NCBI RefSeq assembly: GCF_003034915.1
Contig: NZ_PZJX01000007.1
Coordinates: 248,001-312,000 of the forward strand
Source of the DNA: Mesorhizobium helmanticense
GTDB lineage: Bacteria > Pseudomonadota > Alphaproteobacteria > Rhizobiales > Rhizobiaceae
Direction: 5' to 3'
DNA length: 64,000 bases
In this document: piece after piece, positions 1 to 9,138 of the stretch
Layout of the letters: the number at the start of each line of letters is the position of its first letter
How positions within the stretch are numbered: the first letter of the stretch is position 1
Program-made: the position numbers and the translations under genes
Notes under the pieces: generated by a model
The model's database searches: none
Told to the model about the DNA's origin: nothing
Seen by the model: only the letters and a program-made list of their open reading frames with translations

Positions 1-1249
1 CTTCTTCCACCACCTCGCGCAGCGTCACGAAGTCACCCGACCGCTTCGACATACGCACCGGCTCGCCGTCGCGAAAGAGCCGCACCAACTGGCAAAGCAG
101 CACAGTGAGCTTGACCTTGTCGTCGGCGATCGCCCGGGCGAGCGCTTCCAACCGCTTCACGTAACCACCATGGTCGGCGCCAAGCACATAGATCAGCTCG
201 ACGAAGCCGCGATCGACCTTGTCCTTGAGGTAAGCGACATCGGCGGCGAAATAGGTGAAGGTGCCGTCCGACTTGACCAGCGGCCGATCGAGGTCGTCGC
301 CGACCGCTGTCGAGCGGAACAGCGTCTGCTCGCGATCCTCCCAATCGTCCGGCTTCTCACCCTTGGGCGGTGGCAGCTTGCCCTTGTAGATATGGCCCTT
401 CAGCGTCAGGTCATTGATCGCCGAGCGAATCTTGCGGGCGTTGTCGGCATGCAGCGTGCGTTCGGAGAAGAAGACGTCGTGATGCACGTTGAGCAGCGCC
501 AGATCCTCGCGGATCATCGCCATCATCGCATCGATCGTCCGGTCCTTGACGATGGCAAGCGCTTCCTCGTCCGGCATCTGCAGCAGGGACCGGCCGAATT
601 CGCCGGCCAGTTCCTGGCCGACCGGAATGAGATAGTCACCGGGATAGAGCCCGGCCGGAATCTCGCCAATGTCGTCGCCGAGCGCCTCGCGATAGCGCAG
701 CATAGCGGAGCGGCCGAGCACGTCGATCTGCGCACCGGCATCGTTGATGACATATTCCTTGGTCACGTCGTAGCCGGCGAAAGCCATCAGATTGGCGAGC
801 GCATCACCCACCACGGCACCACGGCAATGACCGACATGCATCGGACCGGTCGGATTGGCCGAGACATATTCAACATTGGCCTTCCTGCCGCCGCCGACCG
901 TCGAGCGCCCATAATTGCGGCCTTCGCCGAGAAGTGCGGTCAGATGCGCCTGCCAGAATCTGTCCTCGAGCCTGAGATTGACGAAACCGGGACCGGCGAC
1001 ATCAGCGGCGGCGATATCGGGATCGGCGCGCAGCGCTTGCGCAAGCCTGTCAGCCAGCGCGCGCGGGTTCTGGCCGGTCGGCTTGGCCAGCACCATCGCC
1101 GCATTGGTCGCCAGATCACCATGGCTGGCGTCGCGCGGCGGCTCGACGGCGATGCGCGACAGATCAGGCGAGGCGCCCTCGCCGTCCTTCAGATCAAGTG
1201 CTTCGACAGCTCTTGTGACTCGCGCGGTGAAATCGGCGAAGATGTTCAT
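1..1249 (-). CDS. argS: Arginyl-tRNA synthetase, 3' part cut by window edge
   Basis: Class I aminoacyl-tRNA synthetase that charges tRNA-Arg with arginine in the cytoplasm. About 416 residues from the N-terminus are present; the C-terminal anticodon-binding part lies outside the window. The N-terminal additional domain is followed by the HIGH-type motif in [14 protein letters not shown] near residue 130, and the KMSKS equivalent appears as RMSKRSG close to the left edge. The ATG at 1247-1249 begins [11 protein letters not shown]. It lies 62 bp downstream of dgt on the same strand, so the two are probably co-transcribed. Confidence 0.97.
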   Translation of the reverse strand, partial: MNIFADFTARVTRAVEALDLKDGEGASPDLSRIAVEPPRDASHGDLATNAAMVLAKPTGQNPRALADRLAQALRADPDIAAADVAGPGFVNLRLEDRFWQAHLTALLGEGRNYGRSTVGGGRKANVEYVSANPTGPMHVGHCRGAVVGDALANLMAFAGYDVTKEYVINDAGAQIDVLGRSAMLRYREALGDDIGEIPAGLYPGDYLIPVGQELAGEFGRSLLQMPDEEALAIVKDRTIDAMMAMIREDLALLNVHHDVFFSERTLHADNARKIRSAINDLTLKGHIYKGKLPPPKGEKPDDWEDREQTLFRSTAVGDDLDRPLVKSDGTFTYFAADVAYLKDKVDRGFVELIYVLGADHGGYVKRLEALARAIADDKVKLTVLLCQLVRLFRDGEPVRMSKRSGDFVTLREVVEE

Positions 1250-1311
1250 TGGTGTGGCTCTGGCGGCTTTAAGGGAACCCGGCTCATTGGGCCGGCAAAA
1301 TCGTGCCCGCC

Positions 1312-2526
1312 CTAGCTCAAATCCGGCGTATGGTCAAACAAGCGGCGGTGTTCCTTCAAAGCGTAGGTATCCGTCATGCCTGCCAGGAAATCGGCGACGC
1401 CCCGCGCCTTGATCCTGTCTTCGGCCCGGTCGAGCCCTTCGCGCCAGCCTTCGGGCATGGCGCGCGGATCGGCGAAATAGACATCGAACAGGTCCTTGAC
1501 GATCTGCTCGGCGTCGACGCGCACGCGCATGACCTCGCTGTGTCGGTAGAGATGTTTGTATAAAAAGGCCTTCAACTCCTTTTCGAGCGTGGCCATTTCG
1601 GCGGAAAAGCCGACAATCGTCTCGCCTGCCGCCCGCACCGCTTCAGCACTATCCGGCTTGATGCGCGCAAGGTTGGCATTTGTCGACACAATGACGTCCT
1701 CGACCATGATCGTGATCTGCCGGCGCATGAGTTCGTGCCCTGCTCTCACATCGTCCAGCGCCGGATAGCGCTGGCGCACGGCTTCCAGGATCGACCCCGG
1801 CAGCGAGATCTTCTCCAGCATATCGAGCGTCAGGAAACCGGATCTCAGGCCGTCGTCGATGTCATGGGTGTTATAGGCTATGTCATCGGCGATCGCCGCG
1901 CACTGCGCCTCGATGCCGGCGAAGCGGTCGAGTTCGAGGTCGTGCAACTCTGAATAGTCGCGGATCGCCTGCGGCACCGGCCCCTTCAGGCCTTTCCCCT
2001 GGGCATCGGACAATGGCCCGTTATGCTTGACCAGGCCCTCGAGCGTTTCCCAGGTGAGGTTCAGCCCGTCGAATTCGGCATAGCGCCGCTCCAGCCGTGT
2101 CACCACGCGCAGCGACTGCGCATTATGGTCGAAGCCGCCCCATCCGGCCATCTTCTCGTTCAGCGCCTCTTCGCCGGTATGGCCGAAGGGCGTGTGGCCG
2201 AAATCATGCACCAGCGCCACGGCCTCGGCCAAGTCCTCGTCGCCGCGCAGCGCCCTTGCCAGGGCGCGCGCAATCTGCGCCACCTCGATCGAATGCGTCA
2301 GCCGGGTGCGGTAATGATCGCCCTCATGCGCGACGAACACTTGCGTCTTGTGCTTCAGCCGGCGGAATGCCGTCGAATGGATGATGCGGTCGCGGTCGCG
2401 CTGGAACGGCGTGCGGGTCGGGCTCTCCACCTCATCGAACAGGCGCCCGCGCGACTTGGCCGGATCGCTGGCATAGGCCGCGCGCGGCCGATAGCCGAAG
2501 CCGATGTCGCCAAACTCACTGGTCAT
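1312..2526 (-). CDS. dgt: dGTP triphosphohydrolase-like HD-domain protein
   Basis: HD-superfamily phosphohydrolase of the deoxyguanosinetriphosphate triphosphohydrolase type 2 group, which removes triphosphate from dNTPs. The protein is 404 residues from the ATG at 2524-2526 ([12 protein letters not shown]). A TTG nine bases upstream would add three residues and is less likely. The metal-binding HD motif is split between RLTHSIEV near residue 78 and [10 protein letters not shown] near residue 110. It is divergent from erpA (94 bp between start codons) and is followed by argS. The true dNTP preference cannot be told from sequence. Confidence 0.95.
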   Translation of the reverse strand: MTSEFGDIGFGYRPRAAYASDPAKSRGRLFDEVESPTRTPFQRDRDRIIHSTAFRRLKHKTQVFVAHEGDHYRTRLTHSIEVAQIARALARALRGDEDLAEAVALVHDFGHTPFGHTGEEALNEKMAGWGGFDHNAQSLRVVTRLERRYAEFDGLNLTWETLEGLVKHNGPLSDAQGKGLKGPVPQAIRDYSELHDLELDRFAGIEAQCAAIADDIAYNTHDIDDGLRSGFLTLDMLEKISLPGSILEAVRQRYPALDDVRAGHELMRRQITIMVEDVIVSTNANLARIKPDSAEAVRAAGETIVGFSAEMATLEKELKAFLYKHLYRHSEVMRVRVDAEQIVKDLFDVYFADPRAMPEGWREGLDRAEDRIKARGVADFLAGMTDTYALKEHRRLFDHTPDLS

Positions 2527-2619
2527 TGCCCCCAACTCACTGTCATAACCTTGGCCGCAGTTGACTTGCCCCCTCGCGCTTCATACCTATCATATGAAAC
2601 CGAAAGCAAGGTGACGGCC

Positions 2620-2967
2620 ATGGGCGCTGATGCCAAGACTGCCATGAAAGTCGAGATGACCGACGCCGCCGCGAGAAGGATCGCTAAGATCGTCTCCGGC
2701 GAAGCCGGCAAGACGGCGCTGCGCGTCTCGGTCGAAGGCGGCGGCTGTTCCGGCTTTTCCTACAAATTCGACCTGGTCGATGCCCGCAACGATGACGACG
2801 TCGCCATCGAGAAGGACGGCGCCACGGTGCTGATCGACGACCTCTCGCTGGTCTATATGGGCGGCTCGGTGATCGACTTCGTCGACGATCTGATGGGCCA
2901 GTCGTTCCAGATCAAGAATCCGAATGCGGTCGCTTCCTGCGGCTGCGGCACCAGCTTCTCTATTTAG
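2620..2967 (+). CDS. erpA: A-type iron-sulfur cluster carrier/insertion protein
   Basis: HesB/IscA/ErpA family protein of 115 residues that carries or inserts Fe-S clusters into target enzymes. The three family cysteines are present: one in GGGCSGFSY and two in the terminal CGCGTSF. The start is taken as ATG 2620 (MGADAKTAMKVEMTD). A GTG at 2611 and an ATG at 2644 are in frame and remain possible. It is divergent from dgt, and its stop is only 3 bp before the next gene, which suggests an operon with the VOC gene and xth. Confidence 0.93.
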   Translation: MGADAKTAMKVEMTDAAARRIAKIVSGEAGKTALRVSVEGGGCSGFSYKFDLVDARNDDDVAIEKDGATVLIDDLSLVYMGGSVIDFVDDLMGQSFQIKNPNAVASCGCGTSFSI

Positions 2968-2970
2968 ACC

Positions 2971-3363
2971 ATGCCTGCCATCGGCGCGATCCGTCAGGTC
3001 GCGCTTTCGGCCGGACGCGACCTCGACGCGACTCTGGCCTTCTGGCGCGATGTCATCGGCATGAGCGTCCATGCGCGTTTCGACCCGCCCGGCATCGCTT
3101 TCATCATGGCGGGCGACGTGCGCCTGCTGTTCACCGATGGCGTGCCGGCCGGCACGGTCTACCTCGACATAGCGGGTCTTGACGATTTCCACGCCTCGGC
3201 AAAAGCCGCCGGCGTCCCCTTCACCGCGCCGCCAATGCTCGTCCACCGCGACGCCGAAGGCCTGTTCGGCGCAGCGGGGGAAAGCGAATGGATGGCCTTC
3301 CTAAAGGACCCGGCAGGCAATACGATCGGCCTCGTCGAACGCCATCCGCCTGAGCAGCAATGA
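2971..3363 (+). CDS. VOC-superfamily (glyoxalase/bleomycin-resistance fold) protein
   Basis: A 130-residue protein with the paired beta-alpha-beta-beta-beta layout of the vicinal-oxygen-chelate superfamily. The N-terminal half contains RDLDATLAFWRDVIGM, and the C-terminal half ends in the typical FLKDPAGNTIGLVERH. Metal-dependent lyase, dioxygenase or binding functions all occur in the superfamily, so the substrate is unknown. It is packed between erpA (3 bp gap) and xth (7 bp gap) and is very likely co-transcribed with both. Confidence 0.88.
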   Translation: MPAIGAIRQVALSAGRDLDATLAFWRDVIGMSVHARFDPPGIAFIMAGDVRLLFTDGVPAGTVYLDIAGLDDFHASAKAAGVPFTAPPMLVHRDAEGLFGAAGESEWMAFLKDPAGNTIGLVERHPPEQQ

Positions 3364-3370
3364 GGCCGTC

Positions 3371-4165
3371 ATGAAGATCGTCACCTGGAACATCAACGGC
3401 GTCCGGGCCCGTCTCGGCAATCTCACCCACTGGCTGAGCGAAAGCGCGCCTGACATCGCCTGCCTGCAGGAGATCAAGACCGTCGACGAGCAGTTTCCGC
3501 GCGCCGAGGTCGAGGCGCTCGGCTACAATGTCGAAACACACGGCCAGAAGGGCTTCAATGGCGTCGCCATCCTGTCGAAACTGCGCTTCGACGAAGTCAT
3601 CAGAGGCCTGCCGGGCGACGACGCCGACGAGCAGGCGCGTTTCATCGAGGGCGTATTCTCGACGGACAAGGGAAGCCTGCGGGTCGCCTCGCTCTATCTG
3701 CCGAACGGCAATCCGATCGATGACGAGAAGAAGTTTCCCTACAAATTGTCGTGGATGGCGCGGCTCGAACGTTGGGCGCAGGAGAGGCTTCTGCTCGAAG
3801 AGGCGCTGGTACTGGCTGGCGACTATAATGTCATCCCCGAACCGATCGACGCCAGATACCCGGAGAACTGGCTGGGCGACGCGCTGTTCCAGCCACAGAC
3901 TCGGCAAGCCTTCCGCCGGCTGATGAATCTCGGCTTCACCGAAGCCGTGCGCGCGGTCACCGACGCGCCGGACACCTACACGTTCTGGGACTATCAGGCC
4001 GGCGCCTGGCAGAAGAACAACGGCATCCGCATCGATCACCTGCTGCTGTCGCCGGAGGCCGCCAACCGCTTTTCGTCGGCCTCGATCGAAAAGCATGTGC
4101 GCGCCTGGGAAAAACCCTCCGACCACGTGCCGGTGGCCATCCAACTGTCGCTGCAGCCTGCTTGA
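3371..4165 (+). CDS. xth: Exodeoxyribonuclease III (AP endonuclease)
   Basis: A 264-residue member of the exonuclease III/APE1 family of the endonuclease-exonuclease-phosphatase fold, acting in base-excision repair of abasic sites. Visible catalytic motifs are TWNINGVRAR at the N-terminus (metal Asn), LQEIK (metal Glu), AGDYNVIP (Asp/Asn of the DxN motif) and PSDHVPVA at the C-terminus (Asp-His). The length fits the family. It is the third gene of the erpA-VOC-xth group. Confidence 0.96.
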   Translation: MKIVTWNINGVRARLGNLTHWLSESAPDIACLQEIKTVDEQFPRAEVEALGYNVETHGQKGFNGVAILSKLRFDEVIRGLPGDDADEQARFIEGVFSTDKGSLRVASLYLPNGNPIDDEKKFPYKLSWMARLERWAQERLLLEEALVLAGDYNVIPEPIDARYPENWLGDALFQPQTRQAFRRLMNLGFTEAVRAVTDAPDTYTFWDYQAGAWQKNNGIRIDHLLLSPEAANRFSSASIEKHVRAWEKPSDHVPVAIQLSLQPA

Positions 4166-4256
4166 TCGACCATGCCGACGGCACAGCCATAAGTTGACCT
4201 CTTATCGCCACAAATCGCGCGCTTGATGAGAAATCATCATGGTGGCTGGGGTTCCC

Positions 4257-4556
4257 ATGACTATTCGATTCGCTCTGTGCCCGATCGGCTGCGCGCTTGC
4301 GATGGCCATGGCGACGCCGGCTTTTGCCGATGCGGAATGCCTGGCCAACGGAAAATCATTTGAGATCGGCCAGGTCGCCTGCCTGACACTTTCCGGCCGG
4401 AGCCACCTCGCCCGCTGCGACATGGTGCTCAACAACACGTCGTGGACGAGAGTGGATGACGAGTGCCCGGGAGACAGGCCGGCGCCACGTCCGCACGCCA
4501 CGCCGATCTCAACGCCGGCACCCAGCCTGGTGCCTGCGGAGCCCACCGAGAACTGA
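4257..4556 (+). CDS. Small secreted protein, unknown function
   Basis: I do not recognise the family. From ATG 4257 the protein has 99 residues. An N-terminal signal peptide (MTIRFALCPIGCALAMAMA, with a likely cut after AFA) is followed by a short domain with four cysteines (ECLANGK, VACLTL, ARCDMV, DECPGD), suggesting two disulfides in the periplasm, and then by a Pro-rich tail. An ATG at 4239 would add six residues and spoil the signal peptide slightly. It sits alone between xth and the convergent exoR. Confidence 0.7.
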   Translation: MTIRFALCPIGCALAMAMATPAFADAECLANGKSFEIGQVACLTLSGRSHLARCDMVLNNTSWTRVDDECPGDRPAPRPHATPISTPAPSLVPAEPTEN

Positions 4557-4587
4557 TTTTCCGATAAGTGGAAAGCGGTAATCCCGC

Positions 4588-5424
4588 TTACTGATCGCCG
4601 CCGCCCTTGGTGAGGATGTCGTCGGCCAGCGAAATCGCGGTGCGACGATCGGCTTCGCCGGCGGCGGCAAACGCTTCTTCCTGCATGCCGCGTATCCATG
4701 GCTGGTCGGCCGGCGCGGCGCGTTCGAGCGCCGCGGTCATCATTGCCAGCCCGCGCACGATCTTGCCGCTCTGGAAAAGCAGGTTGCCGAGTGTCGCCTG
4801 TGCGCCGGCATGACCCTTTTCGGCGGCGAGCTGGAACCAGCGGCCGGCCTGCTTGACGCTTGCCTTGACGCCGCCCTCGCCCTTCAGGAACATCTGGCCC
4901 ATCTCGAACTGGGCGTTCGGGTTGCGGTAGTTGGCGGCGGCGCGCATGTAATATTCCTGGGCCGCGACTTCGTTTTCCGTGACCGGGCTGCCGGGGATGC
5001 CTTTCCGCAGATAGTCGCCGAGCGCCACCAGCGCGTCCGACACATAGCTCTCTTCCGGCGAGCCGGGCTCGACATCCTGGTCGACGATCTCACTGAAGAA
5101 CTTGTACGCGGCATAGTCGTCGCGCGCCACACCATCGCCCTCGGCATACATGCGCGCAAGCTTCCAGGTGGCGCCGATCTGCCCGTTTTCGGCGGCGTAT
5201 TTATAGGCTTCCGCAGCCTGCTCCTTGTGGCCGTTCTTGTAGGCGGAAAAGCCGAACTGGAACACCGCCCACGGGCTCGACTGCGGCTTCACGCCGGTCT
5301 TGTCGTCGAACACCTTGTCGTCGAAGGCCATGGCCTGGCCCACGGCGCCCAAGGTCGCGCCAAAAGTGGCGATCGCGACCAGTGCCGAAAAGACAGACGA
5401 CCTCAACAACTCAGATATCCGCAT
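4588..5424 (-). CDS. exoR: ExoR-type periplasmic Sel1-repeat regulator
   Basis: A 278-residue exported protein made of Sel1/TPR-like repeats and very similar in sequence to rhizobial ExoR, the periplasmic protein that restrains the ExoS-ChvI two-component system and so controls exopolysaccharide and motility genes. After a signal peptide ending near QAMA come repeats such as [38 protein letters not shown] and [13 protein letters not shown]. The ATG at 5422-5424 overlaps the 3' end of ilvD by 14 bp. An in-frame ATG seven codons upstream is possible. The ExoR role is family knowledge; local control is not shown. Confidence 0.9.
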   Translation of the reverse strand: MRISELLRSSVFSALVAIATFGATLGAVGQAMAFDDKVFDDKTGVKPQSSPWAVFQFGFSAYKNGHKEQAAEAYKYAAENGQIGATWKLARMYAEGDGVARDDYAAYKFFSEIVDQDVEPGSPEESYVSDALVALGDYLRKGIPGSPVTENEVAAQEYYMRAAANYRNPNAQFEMGQMFLKGEGGVKASVKQAGRWFQLAAEKGHAGAQATLGNLLFQSGKIVRGLAMMTAALERAAPADQPWIRGMQEEAFAAAGEADRRTAISLADDILTKGGGDQ

Positions 5425-7135
5425 AACAATGTGTTTCTTTGGCACCGCCCGGATGGGTCACCGCGCCGTCGCGGGCAGGTCCCACCGTTTGTGCATATTT
5501 CCAGATCGCGCCTGACTGATAGTCGGTCGTGCGCGCCTTCCAGGCCTTCGCCCTCGCTGCCAGTTCCGTGTCGGACAGATCGACTTCGATCGTGCCGTTC
5601 ACTGCATCGATCGAAATAACGTCACCATCCCTGAGCAACCCGATCGGGCCGCCCACAGCGGCTTCCGGCCCGACATGGCCGATGCAGAAACCGCGCGTCG
5701 CGCCCGAAAAACGTCCGTCGGTAATGAGGGCCACCTTGCCACCCATGCCCTGGCCGTAGAGAGCCGCTGTCGTCGACAGCATTTCCCGCATGCCCGGGCC
5801 GCCGCGGGGACCCTCGTAGCGGATGACGAGAACCTCGCCTTCCCTGTAGTTGCGATGCGTAACTGCCTCGAAACATTCCTCTTCCGAATCGAAACAACGC
5901 GCCGGACCGGAGAATTTCAGCTCCGCCATGCCCGCGACCTTCACGATCGCGCCTTCGGGGGCAAGGTTTCCCTTCAAGCCCACGACACCGCCGGTCTGGG
6001 TGATTGGTCGGTTGGCGGGATGGACCACATCCTGGCTATCATTCCAGGCAACGTGCTCCATGTTTTCGGCCAAAGTGCGGCCGGTCACCGTCAGGCAATC
6101 GCCATGCAGATAACCGTGGTCGAGCAGCGTCTTCATCAAGAGCGGAATGCCGCCGGCCTCGAACATGTCCTTGGCGACATATTTGCCGCCCGGCTTCAGG
6201 TCGGCGATATAGGGCGTCTTCTCGAAGATCCTGGCCACGTCGAACAGGTCGAATTTTATCCCCGCCTCATGCGCGATCGCCGGAAGATGCAACGCCGCAT
6301 TGGTCGAGCCGCCAGTGGCCGAAACCACGGTTGCCGCATTTTCCAGCGCCTTCAGCGTGACGATGTCGCGCGGCCGGATGTTCTTTGCGATCAGTTCCAT
6401 GATCTTTTCGCCGGAGGCAAAATTGAAGCGGTCGCGCATCTCATAGGGCGCCGGCGCGCCGCAGGAATAAGGCAGCGCCAGACCGATCGCTTCGGCGACG
6501 GTGGCCATGGTGTTGGCGGTGAACTGGGCGCCGCAGGAGCCGGCCGACGGACAGGCCGCCTGCTCGATTTCGAGAAGTTCAGTATCGCCGATCGTGCCGA
6601 CCGAGTGCTGGCCGACCGCCTCGAATACATCCTGGACAGTGATCTGCCGGCCCTTGTAGGAACCGGGCAGGATCGAGCCGCCATAGATGAAGATCGACGG
6701 CACGTTGAGCCGCACCATCGCCATCATCATGCCGGGCAGCGACTTGTCGCAACCGGCAAGCCCGACCAGCGCATCGTAGCAATGGCCGCGCATGGTGAGT
6801 TCGACCGAATCGGCGATGACCTCGCGCGACACCAGCGACGATTTCATGCCCTGGTGGCCCATGGCGATGCCGTCCGTGACCGTGATGGTGCAGAACTCGC
6901 GCGGCGTACCGTTGGCGGCGGCGACGCCCTTCTTGACCACTTGCGCCTGACGCATCAGCGAGATGTTGCAGGGCGCCGCTTCGTTCCAGCAACTCGCCAC
7001 ACCGACCAACGGCTGCGCGATCTCGGCCGCCGATAGTCCCATCGCATAGAGATAGGAGCGATGCGGCGCACGCGCCGGACCGACGGTCACATGGCGGCTG
7101 GGCAGCTTGGCCTTGGAGATGACTCTGGCGTCCAT
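5411..7135 (-). CDS. ilvD: Dihydroxy-acid dehydratase
   Basis: IlvD/Edd family Fe-S dehydratase converting 2,3-dihydroxy acids to 2-oxo acids in valine, isoleucine and leucine synthesis. The protein is 574 residues from ATG 7135 ([16 protein letters not shown]); the open frame further upstream lacks family similarity. Cluster and active-site motifs are [23 protein letters not shown] and [15 protein letters not shown]. The usual C-terminal [15 protein letters not shown] is intact. The last 14 bp overlap the start of exoR, so translation of exoR may be coupled to ilvD. Confidence 0.97.
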   Translation of the reverse strand: MDARVISKAKLPSRHVTVGPARAPHRSYLYAMGLSAAEIAQPLVGVASCWNEAAPCNISLMRQAQVVKKGVAAANGTPREFCTITVTDGIAMGHQGMKSSLVSREVIADSVELTMRGHCYDALVGLAGCDKSLPGMMMAMVRLNVPSIFIYGGSILPGSYKGRQITVQDVFEAVGQHSVGTIGDTELLEIEQAACPSAGSCGAQFTANTMATVAEAIGLALPYSCGAPAPYEMRDRFNFASGEKIMELIAKNIRPRDIVTLKALENAATVVSATGGSTNAALHLPAIAHEAGIKFDLFDVARIFEKTPYIADLKPGGKYVAKDMFEAGGIPLLMKTLLDHGYLHGDCLTVTGRTLAENMEHVAWNDSQDVVHPANRPITQTGGVVGLKGNLAPEGAIVKVAGMAELKFSGPARCFDSEEECFEAVTHRNYREGEVLVIRYEGPRGGPGMREMLSTTAALYGQGMGGKVALITDGRFSGATRGFCIGHVGPEAAVGGPIGLLRDGDVISIDAVNGTIEVDLSDTELAARAKAWKARTTDYQSGAIWKYAQTVGPARDGAVTHPGGAKETHCYADI

Positions 7136-7379
7136 ACTCTTCCTTGCCGCGGGCGGGCGGCCTGCCTCATCGCCTGGCCTTTTGGCATGTGTCCCGAGAC
7201 GGATTTGAGGTGCGCCGGGTTTATGGCGGGAAATGGGCAATGGTCCCGGCGAGGTTTCTACATTACAGGATGTTCAGAAACTGTTGCCGAAACGTCACAA
7301 TCGCGAGAGGTGACGGCGTGCGGTGTATTTACAACGCCGGCGGAGCGCGGTCGTTGTGGCAACGCCGCCCGCAAGCTCC

Positions 7380-7424
7380 ATTAATAACAAAAGGCCGGGC
7401 AATGCCCAGCCTTTTGTTATTAAT
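7380..7424 (-). terminator. Long palindromic terminator after the FadL-type gene
   Basis: A perfect 16-bp inverted repeat (ATTAATAACAAAAGGC at 7380-7395, its complement at 7409-7424) is extended inside by GGGC/GCCC around an AAT loop. On the minus strand it begins 10 bp after the stop of the outer-membrane protein gene, and the A/T-rich arm supplies a T-rich 3' side. It probably ends that transcript and may also act in the other direction. Confidence 0.75.
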
Positions 7425-7433
7425 ATCAAGTGG

Positions 7434-8678
7434 TTACCACTTGACCTTGACGGAAGCCGCAAGCGCGGTGACGAGATCATTGCCGAACGTATACGTCACG
7501 TCGTTGCCTGAAATGTCGGTTCCATTGAATTCCGGTCCGACTTCGCCGCTGGTCATCAGGCCGATCGCGCCGCCAAAACGAAGTTCGACGTTCTGCGACG
7601 GGGTAAAGGAAGCGCCACCGCCAACGGTCCAGGTATCGGTCTGCGTGCCCAGGCCGGTGGTGGTGCCACGATCCCAGGTCAAGGTGACCGCGCCGCTCCA
7701 CTGTTCGTTGAACTTGTGGCCGATGCCACCGGAAACAGTCCAGCCGTCGCGATAGAGCAGATCAAGCGAGGTAACGAAGCCTGGGCCTTCATAGGTACAG
7801 GGCAGAATACCCTGAATCTGCCTCGAACAAAAACTGACAAGCTGGAGTTGGCTCCAGTCGACCCATTTGATCGAACCGAAGGCGAGCCAGCCGGGCGCTA
7901 TGCCGGATTGCAATTTGAACTCGACCGATTGCGGCATGGACTGGTTGCCGAAAACCGGAATGACCTGTCCATTGACCTGCGAAAGGTCGACCTGGCCGGT
8001 GATGTCGCCGAGGTCGACAGCGCTGTTGTAGACAAGGCTGGCGCGCAGCGCGATATCAGGAATTTCATAAGCCGTGCCAATACGCCAGCCAACCCCGTCA
8101 CCGGCAAGTTCCAGCAACCCTGTTCCGTTGCCGATGGAGGCGAATGCGGGTGCAACCTGCCTCAGCTTGAAGCCGCTGACTTCCTGGTAGAAAACGCCGC
8201 CAATGAAGCGAAGCTGCCCTTTGCCGACATCCATTTTGTAGGAACACGTCGCGGCATAGTTCTCGCTGTCGATCTTTGTTTCGATGTTGTTGTTGACGCC
8301 CATCCAGTCGCTGCCCGGATTGGTGTGGGCACCCCACGGCTCGGAATAGTCGGCCATACAGTCAACATGCTGGCCGATGCCGACCTTGATACCCAGACGG
8401 GGCGAAAAATAGTCTTCTGTTTCATGGACGCCGTCGGTCTTTCCCCCGCCGAATCCGGTCGTCCCGATGCCATCGGACGGATCGATATCAACAACGTTAT
8501 TCAGCGTCCGGTCGGGCATGACATAGGTGCCGGAAACCTCGCCGGTGACCTGTGACGGATCGAACAAAAGATCGATATTGTAGCCGCCGCGCTCGAGACC
8601 GCCGGCATGCGCCGTCCCGATCAGAGCGAGCGAAAAGCACCCCGCCCCCAACAGTGCTTTCAGACGGAAATTGTTCAT
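7434..8678 (-). CDS. FadL/OmpP1/TodX-family outer-membrane transport protein
   Basis: A 414-residue outer-membrane beta-barrel of the long-chain fatty acid/hydrophobic compound transporter family. The signal peptide is MNNFRLKALLGAGCFSLALI, cleaved near AHA. The N-terminal plug region starts GGLERGGYNIDLLFDPS, alternating beta strands follow, and the chain ends in an aromatic residue (SVKVKW), as outer-membrane proteins do for BAM recognition. The substrate is unknown; alkanes, fatty acids or aromatics occur in the family. It is a single-gene unit with its own terminator. Confidence 0.9.
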   Translation of the reverse strand: MNNFRLKALLGAGCFSLALIGTAHAGGLERGGYNIDLLFDPSQVTGEVSGTYVMPDRTLNNVVDIDPSDGIGTTGFGGGKTDGVHETEDYFSPRLGIKVGIGQHVDCMADYSEPWGAHTNPGSDWMGVNNNIETKIDSENYAATCSYKMDVGKGQLRFIGGVFYQEVSGFKLRQVAPAFASIGNGTGLLELAGDGVGWRIGTAYEIPDIALRASLVYNSAVDLGDITGQVDLSQVNGQVIPVFGNQSMPQSVEFKLQSGIAPGWLAFGSIKWVDWSQLQLVSFCSRQIQGILPCTYEGPGFVTSLDLLYRDGWTVSGGIGHKFNEQWSGAVTLTWDRGTTTGLGTQTDTWTVGGGASFTPSQNVELRFGGAIGLMTSGEVGPEFNGTDISGNDVTYTFGNDLVTALAASVKVKW

Positions 8679-9000
8679 GAATGTCCTCCCCGAATATTAC
8701 TTGGTCAAGCTAGAACCAATTCAGGTTAATGGTGCAACAACGAATTTTCGACCATACGCGTACGCCTCGATCGAACGCATTTTCGACAAAGTCCACGCGT
8801 TCGCCATGACACCGGAAACCGGTCTTCTGGTCGCAAATCGACGAAAAAAATCAGAGAAAACCGCTCAAAATGGCGCGAAGACAGGGTATTTTGGGCAAGT
8901 TGAGCCCAATTGTTACATTATGGCAACAATGGGGCCAAAACATTCCGTTTACGTCAAAATTAACGCTGCGGAATGCCTGTTTTTGAGGCAGGAGGGCCAG

Positions 9001-9046
9001 CGCATGACCCCGAAAAACGGAATCGGTTTTTGGAAAGGACCATGCG
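9001..9046. repeat. Rhizobial-type dispersed palindromic repeat, copy 1
   Basis: A 46-bp imperfect palindrome with outer arms CGCATG/CATGCG and an inner stem of the CCGAAAA...TTTTTGG type. It has the same build as the element at 63360-63412 and resembles a dispersed repeat common in Rhizobiales intergenic regions (from memory, not searched). Confidence 0.7.
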
Positions 9047-9057
9047 TAAAATCAAGT

Positions 9058-9103
9058 CCTACAGCATCCTTTGCGCGTCCAAACGGACGCGCGGTTCTGT
9101 AGG
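9058..9103. repeat. Bipartite palindrome next to repeat copy 1
   Basis: Outer arms CCTACAG (9058-9064) and CTGTAGG (9097-9103) enclose an 8-bp stem GCGCGTCC-AAAC-GGACGCGC (9073-9092). It lies 35 bp downstream of the valS stop on the minus strand, so it could also act as a 3' stem-loop for valS, but there is no T-run. Confidence 0.65.
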
Positions 9104-9138
9104 CTCAAGGCAGCTTTCGCGACACGCGAAGCTACCTG

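Larger units (their letters stand above)
8679..9138. other. Intergenic region between FadL-type gene and valS, repeat-bearing
   Basis: No convincing gene was found in these 460 bp. The part next to the FadL-type gene is AT-richer and should hold its promoter. The valS-proximal part carries the two palindromic elements listed separately at 9001-9046 and 9058-9103. An open frame across the region has no family resemblance. Confidence 0.6.

Noticed and set aside
1..2967. Long open frames opposite argS, dgt and other GC-rich genes
   Set aside because: These are antisense shadows caused by high GC third positions; they contain no domain patterns, and the sense genes are unmistakable.
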